Assembly (NCBI RefSeq): GCF_028769735.1
Contig: NC_088170.1
Coordinates: 45,242,585-45,306,584, forward strand
Origin: Zonotrichia leucophrys gambelii
Lineage: Eukaryota > Chordata > Aves > Passeriformes > Passerellidae
Direction: 5' to 3'
DNA: 64,000 nucleotides
Every line of letters begins with the position of its first letter. The first letter of the stretch is position 1. This document shows positions 9,835 through 21,582 of this stretch, piece after piece. Both the position numbers and the translations under genes were made by a program. The notes under the pieces were generated by a model that was not told where the DNA came from, made no database searches, and was given only the letters and a program-made list of their open reading frames with translations.

Positions 9835-12800
9835 TAGCTTTGTGGTACAATCAGAGTTTTTGGATATACATTAAAAAGTAAATATTCTGTATAGGATGAG
9901 ATATTCGGGATTTGCAAATAATAATGAGCTATACAGGACCATAGGCATAGGATAATTAAACAGACTGATAAAACCTAGCAATGGTCATTAAAACAAACAA
10001 ATGAATGTCAGAAAGTTTTCAAGGTGCACAAAGAGAAAAAACAGTGGAGAATAACAAGAACTATACTAGCACAAAATAAAATAGATAATAAATAGAGACA
10101 CAAATTGAAAAGCAATAAAGTATAAGGGAAAAAGTTTTTAAAAGGGCTAAATTAGTGGAAATTGAGGAAGAGGAAATCATTGACATCACAATTTTCCTAG
10201 TGAAGAATTCAGGGTGCCAGCAACTCATGAAAGCACTGTTTTCATGTCTTTTTAGGAGGATGGATACTGCCAACCTTGGGACCCAAAGGGGCAGCACAAC
10301 CACTGAGATAGACACTTGAAAGTGGTTGTGTGAGATTTTTCAACTGTTTTGATGAGACTTGTGTATTAATTTGATAATTTGTAGTGTAAAGGGTACTATC
10401 ATTCTCTGAACGAACTCCATTAAATAGAGTTAAATGCTGTAAAGTGTGATTTTATTGCAGCTGTGACTCAGCGGCTTCTCCTATCATGGAATTTTCCTGG
10501 TTTGCTCCCAACAAAGTTTTGACTGTAACATTATGTTAATTTTAATTTTTTTTTTCTAAGGGTACATAAATTCTCATTAAGTGTTGCACATTAAATAAAA
10601 GCTATCTTTTTTTTCTTCACTTGGTATTTCTTTTCATGCTTTTCTGACACCAAAATGGTGATTTTGATGAAATGTTTATAAACACATTTCATTATTTCTT
10701 TCATTAAAAAAACCTCCAAAACAATCAAAATTAAAAAATTCGATGGACTGTTTCATGATTTCCCCAGAATGTATTTTGACTTAGGGGAATTGTGACTGAA
10801 ATTTTAGTTATTTCAATAAAAGCATTAAACATATACAAAACACTTATATGTTGTAACAGATGATGCAATAATCACATTACAAAGTGCAAAATTAGAAATC
10901 TTGGAATATCTAGATCAGACACAGAATAAGAAAAGTTAATATGAAGAAAATAATAAAGCACAGCATTTAACATTGAGTCTGTGCAAAAATCCTCTCTGAG
11001 GGTGTACTTGGAAAAGAACTCAGGTATGAATACATTTCTGAAGAAGAAAGATGGTCTTGTTTCATCATATTTCAGCCTAGCAAATAGTCAACACTCCTGT
11101 CTTCCAGTCTCATTAATAAATGTCTAAATTGTGCAAACCCCCTAGAATACCACTGAAAGAGAACAGTAATAGCTACCCAACAAACTAGAAATAGAACTAA
11201 ACTACAAGTGCCACACTACCTATGTGCTTGAGAAATTTCATCAGCAGTGACAAAACTACAATTTAAAAGGCCAGTTTCTGGTTTTGTAGTCACTTTTGCT
11301 TTAGTCTTTTATATTCTAGCAATATTGCATAGGCCTATCAAATGTCATGTCCAATTATAAACATTCAAACACAAAAAAACCTAACATTTTCTCAAATCAA
11401 ACAAAGATAAAGCAGTAGAAACAATCACAGTGTTTCAAATTGTGTTTTCTATTCTCTGATGCAATACAGCCTTATATTTTTTTCCTTCACGTGCAGGTTA
11501 GCTAAGAAGCTTTATAATAGACTTTCCCATGGCAATATGGAAAATCAGTTATATACAAAATTTTCTTCTCAAATTTTCTGTTTCATGACACAAACTCATT
11601 GGGGGTGGTTAGGAGTAATTCTGGAGCAGCAGAGATCTATCCAGACTATATTTTTCTGGCTGGATACTTGCCAGTTCAGAGAGAGGCTCTGAAATGTGTC
11701 AATACACATAAGATGAAAATTCCTCTAATATGGCAAAACCCTGAGTGATTTAGAGATGGCCCCATTAGAGCAGGATAGAGTTTCAATAAATTTTTCCAGA
11801 TCTACTAGTTCATTGCCCCACTACCCATATTCCATCAGCCAATCAGCTTGATGATACTGGTATCTTTAAAGAATGGCAAATTTGCATCAATGTTGAAAAC
11901 TGTGTAAAGGGACCAGGCTAATGAAAAAGGTGAGAAGAAGTTCAAAAATATTTCAGCCCCCAAAATCCAAAGAAATCCTTAAGATAGAAACACCTATGCA
12001 ACTACCCAACATTTCAGCTCTAACCCTAAGAAAAATATGAAGTCTGGAACAGCTATCTGTGTCAAATTAGATTGCATGTCTTTAAGAAAGGTTGTGGCAC
12101 TGGGTTTTGATATTAGATGGTAGCTGTAAAATGGTCTCACAGAGAATTGCCCCAGTAAATTAATCTTTCAAAAAAAATCCATACTTTAATAGAAAGAAAA
12201 CATGATTGCTATTACTTTTCATCTTTTGTACATGGTTGAACCTTGAAACAAGTACTATCAAGTGCAGTAGTAGGAAAAGAGCACAATAAAAATAAAATCT
12301 TGTGGATTACAGTTAAATCCCAGAGAAACCACTTTCTCTAGTAGAAATATCTGCAATAATGAACAGTGACAGAAGAAACAAATATCGTTCACCTCCTCCT
12401 TTTATGAATCCAAGAACAACACAAATATGAGAATCAATAAATTATTTCATAAATAAACCAATACCAGAAAAGAAGTTCTTTATCTTCTATTAGCTCACCA
12501 AAGTTTGAGGTAACAAGGTGCCAATTAGCTCATGAATACAAAAAGTGATAGATTTCCCTTCTCATACATAGCATAGTGCCAGCATATTCATTGTTCTTTC
12601 TTCTAGTGACTGGAGAAATCAGACCTAATGGAGCCACACAGATCTAGTGACAAAGAAAAGAATGCAGCCCATTAATTTTGTTACTAAGTGTTCCATTACA
12701 GTTCCATTAGTTTGATAGCTGAAACAGCAGCTCCAGATATAGATAAAACATCCCATATGTGTTTTCTTTCACAGAGCTAGTATATAATCAGTCAAGGTCT

Positions 12801-14377
12801 GTATTAGTTATCAAATTTATAAATGCTCATTTAGATAGAAAATATATTTTTAAAATATGAAAAAATAAAAATGACAACTATTTTATTTTAAGAAAATCTT
12901 AAATAGTGAAAATCTACACCTAAAAATTATACACTTATCACATATATGCACAGAAAAAAACACAAATAATCATGTACAAGAGACAGATGTATTTCAAATG
13001 CTATGGTTGATTCCCTTCCCAGAATTAATAAAATTCTCCAAATAAATAAAATTTTAGCATGGAATAGCTGTGTGACATTACTATAACAATTGTGATTGCA
13101 CCCATCCAGCACAGTTTTGCAATTTAAGCTATTCACAAAAGAAGAGGTGAGCACGGCATTGTAATGATAACTCAGGTTATTGATTGAATTGAAAAAATGT
13201 ACTAAATATCAAAATAACTGGATTGCACTCTCATTTTTCTGTCATATCTACATGCTTATATAAACCTAAAGTTACAAAAGAGGAAAAGGAAAGAAAAGGT
13301 CAATGAAAACAGAATGTATTTCACATACAAGATTTCTTTACAGTGAAATGTACAGAAAAAAACTAGTTAACGTTGAACCATAATTGAAATGCAAAGTAGT
13401 GCAGATTTAAAGGAATTCAGTATAAAGTAGTGCATCACTTATCCATCTCTTGAAGAAGTCAACTGTCAATGCCATTTCCCACATTAAACACAGTAACAGG
13501 CTTTGTACAAGAATTCCATGAACTGAATTCCATTTCAATGCCTTTTACTGGAATTGTCATGGATATATTATTGAAAAGGCCACTATAACTAAATAACTTC
13601 ACCCTTTCACAAATTTTTCTGTGTTTTCTGTTCTCTAAAGACGTATTTTTTAAATAGAGGCTAGCATATAACACAGCACTACTTTTCTTTTTTCTTCAAT
13701 AAGCATAGCAGTAGCAGTCTTAGCAAATACTCTTTCTTGTTTATGATTAACAGAGGCATTATGATAAAAACATCTACAAAATGGATTTATAAACCAATCC
13801 ATTATTTATTTTAGATTTCTAGTAATAAAACTAGTAAAGGAATTTGCTTAGTGCACAGTATGATGTGCTTTGCATGTTGCATATACATTAAAATCATTTA
13901 ATAGTTAAAACCTTTTAATATTTCTCTGGATGATGCACAAAGTTCCTGACTAAATAGGATTGTCACTAAGTCATGTAACTCAACAGAAAAACAAAATGTA
14001 CTAGCAGCTCTCATGAAAGAGACACACATAAAAAAGCCATAATACATTTGCAATTCAATATTTTAAGAATTGATAAATCAAGTGGCAGGAAGAAAAGAAT
14101 TACTAAAACACATTTATTATCTTCACCTAGAAAGTATTAGCTAATTCCAAAATCTCTGCATATTAATTATTTAGTAATACATAAAAGACTTCAATGTGAA
14201 TTCCTGCTCAGGAATGTATTGTATCAGTTTTACCAGTCAGAACAATGTCAGGCTTAGCAATATTTTTCAGTTTACAACACTGATACATTACAACTTACAA
14301 CTGCTGTACATTACAAATTGAGTCGATTTCCAGTATGGTGTCATAGCACGTCATTAATTCAGTTTTAGGCTGAAGCT
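9835..14377. other. AT-rich non-coding sequence
   Basis: About 4.5 kb without a recognisable gene, RNA or transposon. Reverse frames at 10061-10315, 12927-13154 and 13459-13674 and the forward frame at 11459-11692 are short and have no recognisable motif. One AP-1/NF-E2-like TGACTCAGC lies at 10464-10472. A single such site does not support calling an enhancer. Confidence 0.65.
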
Positions 14378-14770
14378 TTGACAAACACAGTGGCTCAGTG
14401 CAAGGCGTTCAAGCACGGCAGGGACCGAGTGGCCCCAAGAGCTCACACACTACCCAGGAGCTCAACTCTCACTATGCTGCTCCTCCACAGACACAACTCA
14501 TCCCCACAGGCTGGCCTTCCAGCAGAGGACGATGCCCTCTGCTCTATGGCCCCTCCTCTGCAGTCCTTTGTGCTTCCAGGAGAACCAAATCCTGCATCCT
14601 GGCACTGCCCTGGCCACGGAGATTTACCATGATGCTCTGTGCAACACGGGCGAGAGCCCTGGTGCGATCCTGCCCTGCTGCAACTGCACGCTCACAGATC
14701 AATCAGGCCCTAATGATGAGAGGCTAGTATTCAAAGCTGAGCAAACAAGCCAAGATGACAGGTGAAATTC
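14378..14770. other. GC-rich block of unknown origin
   Basis: About 390 bp is markedly richer in G and C than its flanks. It has a run of forward open frames in all three phases (14378-14632, 14398-14727 and 14532-14765), which reflects few TA-containing triplets and not coding in any one frame. None of the conceptual peptides resembles a protein I know, and no splice pair stands out. Base composition and sharp edges suggest an inserted element, for example part of an LTR or a decayed retroviral interior, or a non-coding RNA exon. I could not assign it. Confidence 0.45.
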
Positions 14771-16779
14771 CATCAAATATCTGTGGAAATGCACAGCTGT
14801 GCCAGGGATCATATGCCTGCAAGCTGGGAGAGATGACATTTCAGACTCATTTAGGAGAACTGAAAAGAAGGGAAGTAGTCCTACTGTAGAAGGAAGCAGT
14901 AGGCTTTAATCTCTAGATGCACTCAAATTCTTCTTCAAGACAAGTGATGTGAAACCCCCCACATGCTAGTTGCAGCTAATTTCTATTCTTCATATATTTT
15001 CTAAAAGCTCAGAAAAGTACCTGATCTTATGGGTCAAAAATCAGGGTAATTTCTGGACTTAGAGAAGTACCAAAATTAAAGAATGCCATGGAGAACATCT
15101 CAACCCACAGATGCCTTTTCTGTCTGTAGGAATAGCTCCAGCCTTAACAGACCCATCGCTGTGATGGGACAGCATTGTGAGTATTTGGGAAAGTTCATAA
15201 TTTTAATTTTCCTTGGCAGATGTGCTACAGTAATTATCAAATGCTGAGGGAAGAAAGAAAAAAAAAGAAAGGCCAGGAGTAGACAGGAAAGTTAATTTAA
15301 GGGAATCAGTGAAAAATTACCTCTTAATTAAAACAAAATTGTACAAGACCTTATGATATTACAACTGTTACTGGGCAAAGCAAGCCTTTTCCAAAGCTAA
15401 ATTTGTCAGAGATTTTCAGCAACAATACCTTGTATGTACAGCAAACACATCTGTCAACTGGCTCAGAGTTTCTTTGGTTTTTATTACATCTTTTAGACTT
15501 AGTCTGATACCAATTAATTTGTTGCAATACTCTTCATAAAATATTTTTTATTTTCTCTTACCTTAAAAAAAACAACTGTTCAATAGACTATTCCACTTAA
15601 CTAAATATTTCAAAATGTCCTACTGTGAGACTTGCCTATATTTTCTTTCAAAATGGCGACAGAAACAGTTTGACTTACAGAAAACATGCTGTTGGTAATA
15701 CGAGCCATGAAAAGCAACAGGGAGTAAATATTCAATGAGCAGTTAGGATATCAAAATGTCATTAAATAGCTGCATGATATGTTATTAAAAATATAAAAGA
15801 CTTTTTAATAGACCTCTTTGTGTGAGGACAGCTAGAGCTCATCTAAATTGGTAAATTTCATCAAGAGAGCTCTGTATACGTAAGCTCCCCAAGTTGATTT
15901 CTGGGGGGAAAAACCCCACAGAAATACTTCAAATATATATAAATATTTTTCTCTTCCTTAAAGCTATAATAATAGGTATGAATTTAAGAATACTAAATAC
16001 TTTCTCTCTTTTCTTTATCTGATTTATTCTGTATTTTTGCTAAAACTGTGGAGAAGATTAAATTTACTAAACCTAGTCTTTACTTGGAAAAAAAAAAAAC
16101 TCGAAAACATTAATATTTTTCTTATCCAATCTTACTATTATTTAGCATTTTGTGTTTATATAATACTGTGACATTTGTCAAAATAGAAGGCTTCTTTGTA
16201 TAATTTCAATAATATAGCAATCCTTTCATTTCATAATGGAATTTATGATTAAATAATTGACACTATATACTTATGAATACATTTTCTCTAGCCTACCTAA
16301 GTAATCCTCTTCAAAATTTTTTTTTATTTAGTTCACTTCTGATTAGCTTAGGCTAATGGCATAAGAGGTGTTGCAGAGAAAAAAAATTTCACAAAAATAT
16401 AGCAGAAATATAAGATACACATCCTTATCAAGATATAACCGTTATCAAATACTGTTTCTCACAGTCCTGAGTCTACAAGGACTGCACATCTTAGATGTGA
16501 GATGACTGTTTAGTTCTCCACAGAAAAATCCCTCAGTGAGGGAACGACAGTCCTTATGGAGAAGCCAGTTGTATAGAGCAGTGGCATGACGGATCAAGTC
16601 CCAGGCATGGCTTGTGCACCAGCAGCCCCAGCAGACTCAACAAGAGGAGGGGCAGGGGACCAGCAGTCAGCTCCCTTTAGTTATGGAGACATCAGGAAAA
16701 CAGAGAAGAATGGGAGAAGCCCACATATGAGTTTTTTGATCATTATATTTGAGGTTCAGTTAATTGGCCTAAGGTAACA
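14771..16779. other. AT-rich non-coding sequence
   Basis: No gene or transposon is recognised over most of this span. A slightly GC-richer 100 bp at about 16580-16680 lies just outside the recognised edge of the following LTR relic. It carries a short 63-codon frame that I do not believe is real. Confidence 0.6.
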
Positions 16780-17284
16780 AGAGACTCATGGCTGAGAATA
16801 AGGACAAGGAGATCACACTCACCAGTTACCACCATGACCAAAACAGACTTGACTTGAGGAAATTAATTTAATTTATTTCCAATCAAATCAGGGCAGGGAA
16901 TTGAGAAATCAAAGCAAAACTTTGAAACGCCTATCCCTCACCCCTCCTTTTTTTCCTCGTTCAACTTCACTCCCAAATTCTCCCTCTCCCACCCCAGCAG
17001 CACACACAGGACTGGGAATGGGGCCATGGTCAGTTTATCACACATGGTCTCTGCTGTTCCTTCCTGCTCAAGGGGAAAACTGCTCACACTCTTACTCCAG
17101 TGTGCAGTCCCTCCCATGGAAGACAATCCTCCATGAGCTTCTCCAATGTGAGACAGGTCCATGTTGGAGAGGCATTGGCTCTGTTGGACACAGGGAAAGC
17201 TTCTAGCACACGCAGCTTCCCACAGAAGCCACAGCCCTGTCTCTGCGCCCAGTCACAGCAACACCTGGCCACACAAAACCAGCA
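16780..17284 (-). mobile_element. Internally deleted LTR relic of an avian endogenous retrovirus, reverse orientation
   Basis: Read on the reverse strand, the element starts TGCTGGTTTTGTGTGG at 17284. It runs through a conserved 5' block (to about 17165), then a block with CTCCCATGGGAGG-like units (around 17100-17150), then a purine-rich stretch. It reaches an AATAAA-type polyadenylation signal in AT-rich sequence near 16862-16885, with the downstream R/U5-like part ending around 16780. This order matches a bird LTR family I remember as more than 1 kb long, with promoter and tandem units in the middle. Here the 5' block joins directly to the last unit near 17160-17170, so the promoter-bearing middle seems to be missing. 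The final 3' bases also look lost. No internal retroviral genes adjoin. Frames inside (16901-17348 forward and 16938-17272 reverse) are not genes. Confidence 0.75.
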
Positions 17285-19244
17285 GAGAAGGTTTGATGCA
17301 CAGCTTTACTGTGGATCAAGATTGACATTTATCTCAAGGAGAAACTAAAACTTTTCCTCAGCTCTACATGATAAGCAAGAAAGTAGTGAAGACTAATGAA
17401 TTCAGTTCTCTGCATGTGTAATAAAAAATTCTCTCATAGTCATAATCAAGCCATAGTTCAGCAAAGCATGTGCTGAACTTTAAATATTCAAATAATACAC
17501 TTGAGCACATTATTAAAATTAAGTAAAATAAAATAAAATGAATAAATTTCCAGGGACTTGATGATCTAGATTTATTAACTCTTTAAATGACTCCATTTTT
17601 CTGATTATAGGTAGCTATTAAGCTATTTTAGCAAGATATAACCACACAGAACTGCCAGGTCATCAGTACAGGAAAAGGATTAGCACATTTAGGATTTGAA
17701 AGATATACATGTTAAAACTTAACACCATTAAAACTTATTTTTTACATGGAGCACTTTCACTTCCAGTAAGAAAATCAATGTGATTAAAATTCCTTTTAAG
17801 TGCTTACCTTTATAACAAAATCACATAAAAAAACATGCTATAAACCCAAAGCTTATTTTGTATCCCAGTGGTTTGGGTGACAAAAACCACATTTTTGTCA
17901 GCAACAGACTGTGTAGCCATCACCATTGCTATAAAGCCTGAAGATCCAAGTCTCTCAAATTAGCTGAGGAGACAGCAGCAGTGAAATTGCAGACAGCACA
18001 ATCTGATACATTTTCATCAGTCTGCTGCAGAGAAAATATATTCCTGTATGTTTACTGAGCTGTTTTTTCTGCTTCAGGATCTTAGCATTCAAAGCAGATT
18101 TAAAAATGCTCCATATTTTAATGAGATCATTATTAATAGTTCATCTTCTCGCTTGCTAGAGTACTAAATTTCCCTCAGCTCTGGGCAAAGGCAAGGGGAA
18201 GATGGCTATTACAATTGCTTTGCAATGGATTCTGGCAACCTCCCCTCAGCATCTTTGTTCTCCCATGACTGCACAGCTTAAGCAACCCACTCTGAGCTTG
18301 TAAGGACCCTACATTCTCATTTCCGAAACATTTTGTGTATTTTCTTGTTCAATTAATCTAATGCATGTTTTTCTTGAACAGGAAAACCACCAAACCTACA
18401 AAAAATCAAAAAAAAGGCTCCCATGTTGCTTTACTCCAACGTTCTCACAGCGACATAAATTTCCATGCTGACTGGAGTCACACAAAGGCAGAAGTGAATC
18501 AGAAGCTGCCTTGACCTCAGGAGCCTGGTGGTATGCACCATTAGCACATTTGAAGAGAGAATCAGTCTTAAACTAGAGTCAGCCACACTGTGTGCTTGTA
18601 GACTGGAGGATGTGATTCTAAGCATGCGTGAAACACATTGGTCAAAGTCATGATTCTCTAAATGCAGAAAGTAAGAAGATGACAATTAGTAGCTAATAAT
18701 AAGGTAAAGTGTAGTTCATATTAAATATGGACAAATGTAGGGCCAGATTCTTAAGAGCTGGCTTTAAAAAAAAAAATCAATAAAAAGGAATATGTAAATA
18801 GCATCTAGAGCCTTTTAGTAGGAGTTTAGAGATGTTTGAACAACCTACATCCTGAAATTAGAATACTTCCTTCCCAAACATCAGAAATTATGTAAAATCA
18901 GTATTAGCTGCAACTGGAAAACATTCCCAGTTAATACTAACCCATTAAATAAGAAATAAAGAGCTTCAAACTTAGACTGAACAAGATTAACCTTGAGCAT
19001 CCATGGTAACAGCAGAGTCCAGTGCAGCACCGGCCGTGTTCTGCAGCAAGGCAGCTTTCTCTTCAATCTCAAAATACTACCTTATATCATTTTTCTTCAT
19101 AGTCTCTGCAAGAACTCAGCTGAAATTAATTCCCAGATAGTCCAAAGCCCTTTATTACACATTTATGTACGGGAATTTTTAAGTAAGGATCGTATCTGCA
19201 TAGAATCCTGATATTTTCCTCCCTCTTAAGTCTGGCCAGAACTC
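17285..19244. other. AT-rich non-coding sequence
   Basis: No gene or element is recognised. It includes an (AAAAT)-type repeat near 17522-17540 and a moderately GC-richer part around 18430-18620. That part is crossed by an 84-codon reverse frame (18431-18685) with no recognisable motif. Confidence 0.6.
17522..17540. repeat. (TAAAA)n short microsatellite
   Basis: About four copies of a TAAAA pentamer in AT-rich sequence. This is simple slippage-derived sequence. Confidence 0.7.
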
Positions 19245-19560
19245 CTGAGTGACCTCTCCTACGGTGTCATTCTGGCAGGCTTGTTATCTTTCCCATGTGT
19301 GTGCCAGCCTGACTCAATTATTTATCTGCAAGGCCTCCTGTTGCTGGCTGGCAGCATTCCCCAGGCACGAGGAACCAGCAAGCTCCATCCACTGCTGCGC
19401 AGAGCAGGACCCAGCTCCAGCTCCCCGACCCTCTGCTGCCTCACTCCATTACACAATGGCAAGGGAATCCACCAGAAAGCCCCAAATGCTGTTTTATGAG
19501 GAGTGCTGGAGAGCAAGGCGTAATCGCAAGCAGAATGTGGATGACAAGGAATAAAGAAAC
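19245..19560 (+). other. GC-rich block with a 101-codon open frame, doubtful coding
   Basis: A forward frame of 101 codons (19249-19554) runs through a GC-richer block with several CpGs. The N-terminal two thirds is Cys/Ala/Ser/Pro-rich, and the last third (from a Met at about codon 70) is Arg/Lys/Glu/Asp-rich. No domain, signal peptide or known family is evident. A 72-codon frame in another phase and a 64-codon reverse frame overlap it, showing that openness here follows base composition. The TAA stop (19552-19554) lies inside an AATAAA (19550-19555), a possible polyadenylation signal but also a common chance motif. It could be the terminal exon of a non-coding or species-specific transcript, or an old inserted element. 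I favour non-coding. Confidence 0.3.
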
Positions 19561-21445
19561 AATTTCCAAGACAAATTAATTTCCAAGTTCAGACAAAAGG
19601 TAAATTCTTCTACAGAAATGCTAAATCCCATGGCATCTGAACAAATACTTAATTCTCTGACCACAGAACATCACCCTAGATTAGGCCTTAATTGAGATTA
19701 ATGAGAGATTAATTATCTCTCTTGTTTTTTAAACCTCATCTAGAATCAGGAAAGCCATCTCACCTGTCTGATTGCAACGAAAGCAAATTGTTATGGTCAC
19801 CTTTTAAGTCATAAAGAGTTAGTCTTTTTAAAGAGAACTTGAGATTCTCCTCTAAAGAAAGGTAAAATAAATATGAAATTTGTACAATAAATTTTTTGTA
19901 TGCTATAGCTGCTATTCAGAAAACATAGCAGAAACAGAAAATAATAAAAGCAGTATATTCACAGAGGTAATATTTCAGCTGGCCTCAGTTTTTAGGTTTA
20001 ACTGTTAAAAAAATTTCAATACCTTTTTGGCTTTCAAATGCTGCAGTTATAAGACATTTTACATAAGTAAAACCCATTCTCTACAACTCTATGTTTATTT
20101 AAAGTTTTTGCTAGCATGTATCATGACACTGCTATTAACAATATTTAATCCCTTAAATTCATTTCTGAAAATGCTAAACCAAGCCCTCAAGCCAATGAAA
20201 ATGCTAGACGGGCTGTTCTTCAAAATATACATACACAGAAATTGAGACATTCTCTTTCAAATCAACAACTTGCTCAAAGGTGTAACAATCAAAAAGTTGA
20301 GTCTACTTACCATTTTTTAGTACTCATTTACATAATGAAAAAACACATGAAAAATATTCCTTTTCTTGAGAACCATAGACATGAAGCTACTAAGATGCCA
20401 GAACCTTTATTAATTCAGATTGCATCTTACTTTAACAAAATTTATTGCTCCTACAGAAACAATGTTGAGCCTATTTGATGAATATAATTTTAGATTTCTT
20501 ACTTAGAGATATGTCAAAACTAATTCTTATTTAATGAGGTTTTTGAAAAGTGTGTAAAATAGCAAAATTCTGAAAGATGTTCATTAGAACTATTTGTAAG
20601 TAATTAAAAATTATAGCTTTTAAATAACTTGTGATTGGATCCTAAAGCCATGTCAGAAATGTGCTCAGATGACAGCCTGTCACATTAATTTATCCTTGAT
20701 ACATGTGCCCTGTTGATCACTAAATAGTAAAGATTTTATTATTCTCTTGAAAAAAAGTGAAGTTAAAATTTCAGTTACTTTTTCCTTCCTTTTCCCTCCT
20801 ACTTCATGGCACCTAGGTCATTGATATTATCTTGCTAAACACTAGAAAATCATTAATTGTTTAGTCTGCGTCCTCCAATTTTTCTGCTATCAAATGCCAA
20901 TGTAATAATGTATGAGAGACATAAATTGAACAGAAAAGGTAACCAACTGCTCATGAAAATGCAATTTTTCTGTTTGACAAAGACACTAACATGATGAGCC
21001 ATGGCATTTTTGTGTAAAATCCTTTTTGGATTTGGAGTGTGTCACATTCTATCACTCAGGAATCAACATTTTGCTCATGACATTGCACCCATAGGGAAAG
21101 CTTGGGTGTGAGCTTTTGTTTTCTTTTACTACTTTAAGAGTTTGGCAAGGATACTGTAAAGATTCTGAAAACTTCTAAGCCTTCAAAGTGCAGTACAAAA
21201 ATTGTCTTTAAAAAGATATTCTTAAATATGAAGTGCCTTTTTTTTTTCATAAATAAGCTACTTGAAGTGCAGTGTTTGAAAATGTGCTGGTCAACAAAAA
21301 CATAGAAATCATTTTTGCTAACAGTATTTCTTTGCTATTCTACAGGAAGCCAATTAGATGACAATAAAATAAATTAAAAGTCAAATTAAAAATAAGAGTA
21401 TCTTTATTCAGCAAACCAGGGTCAGCTGTAGAAGTAAAACCTAGA

Positions 21446-21459
21446 TTTTTTTTTTTTTT
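21446..21459. repeat. Poly-T run (T14)
   Basis: Fourteen consecutive T residues. No adjoining retroposed body is recognised. Confidence 0.9.
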
Positions 21460-21560
21460 GTAATTTCTTGATTATGATACTAATGTTTAAGGCTTTTTAA
21501 GAGATTAGTTCTCAGTTCATTGGTGTGTCCTACAGAAAACAAAGCTGTCCAGGACTAATT

Positions 21561-21582
21561 ATGTATATATATGTGTGTGTAT
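21561..21582. repeat. Short alternating TA/TG microsatellite
   Basis: Alternating purine-pyrimidine run made of TA then TG dinucleotides, about 22 bp. Confidence 0.85.

Noticed and set aside
16901..17348. Cluster of overlapping frames on both strands as a small gene
   Set aside because: All fall in or run out of the reverse-oriented LTR relic. Openness on both strands reflects its GC content.
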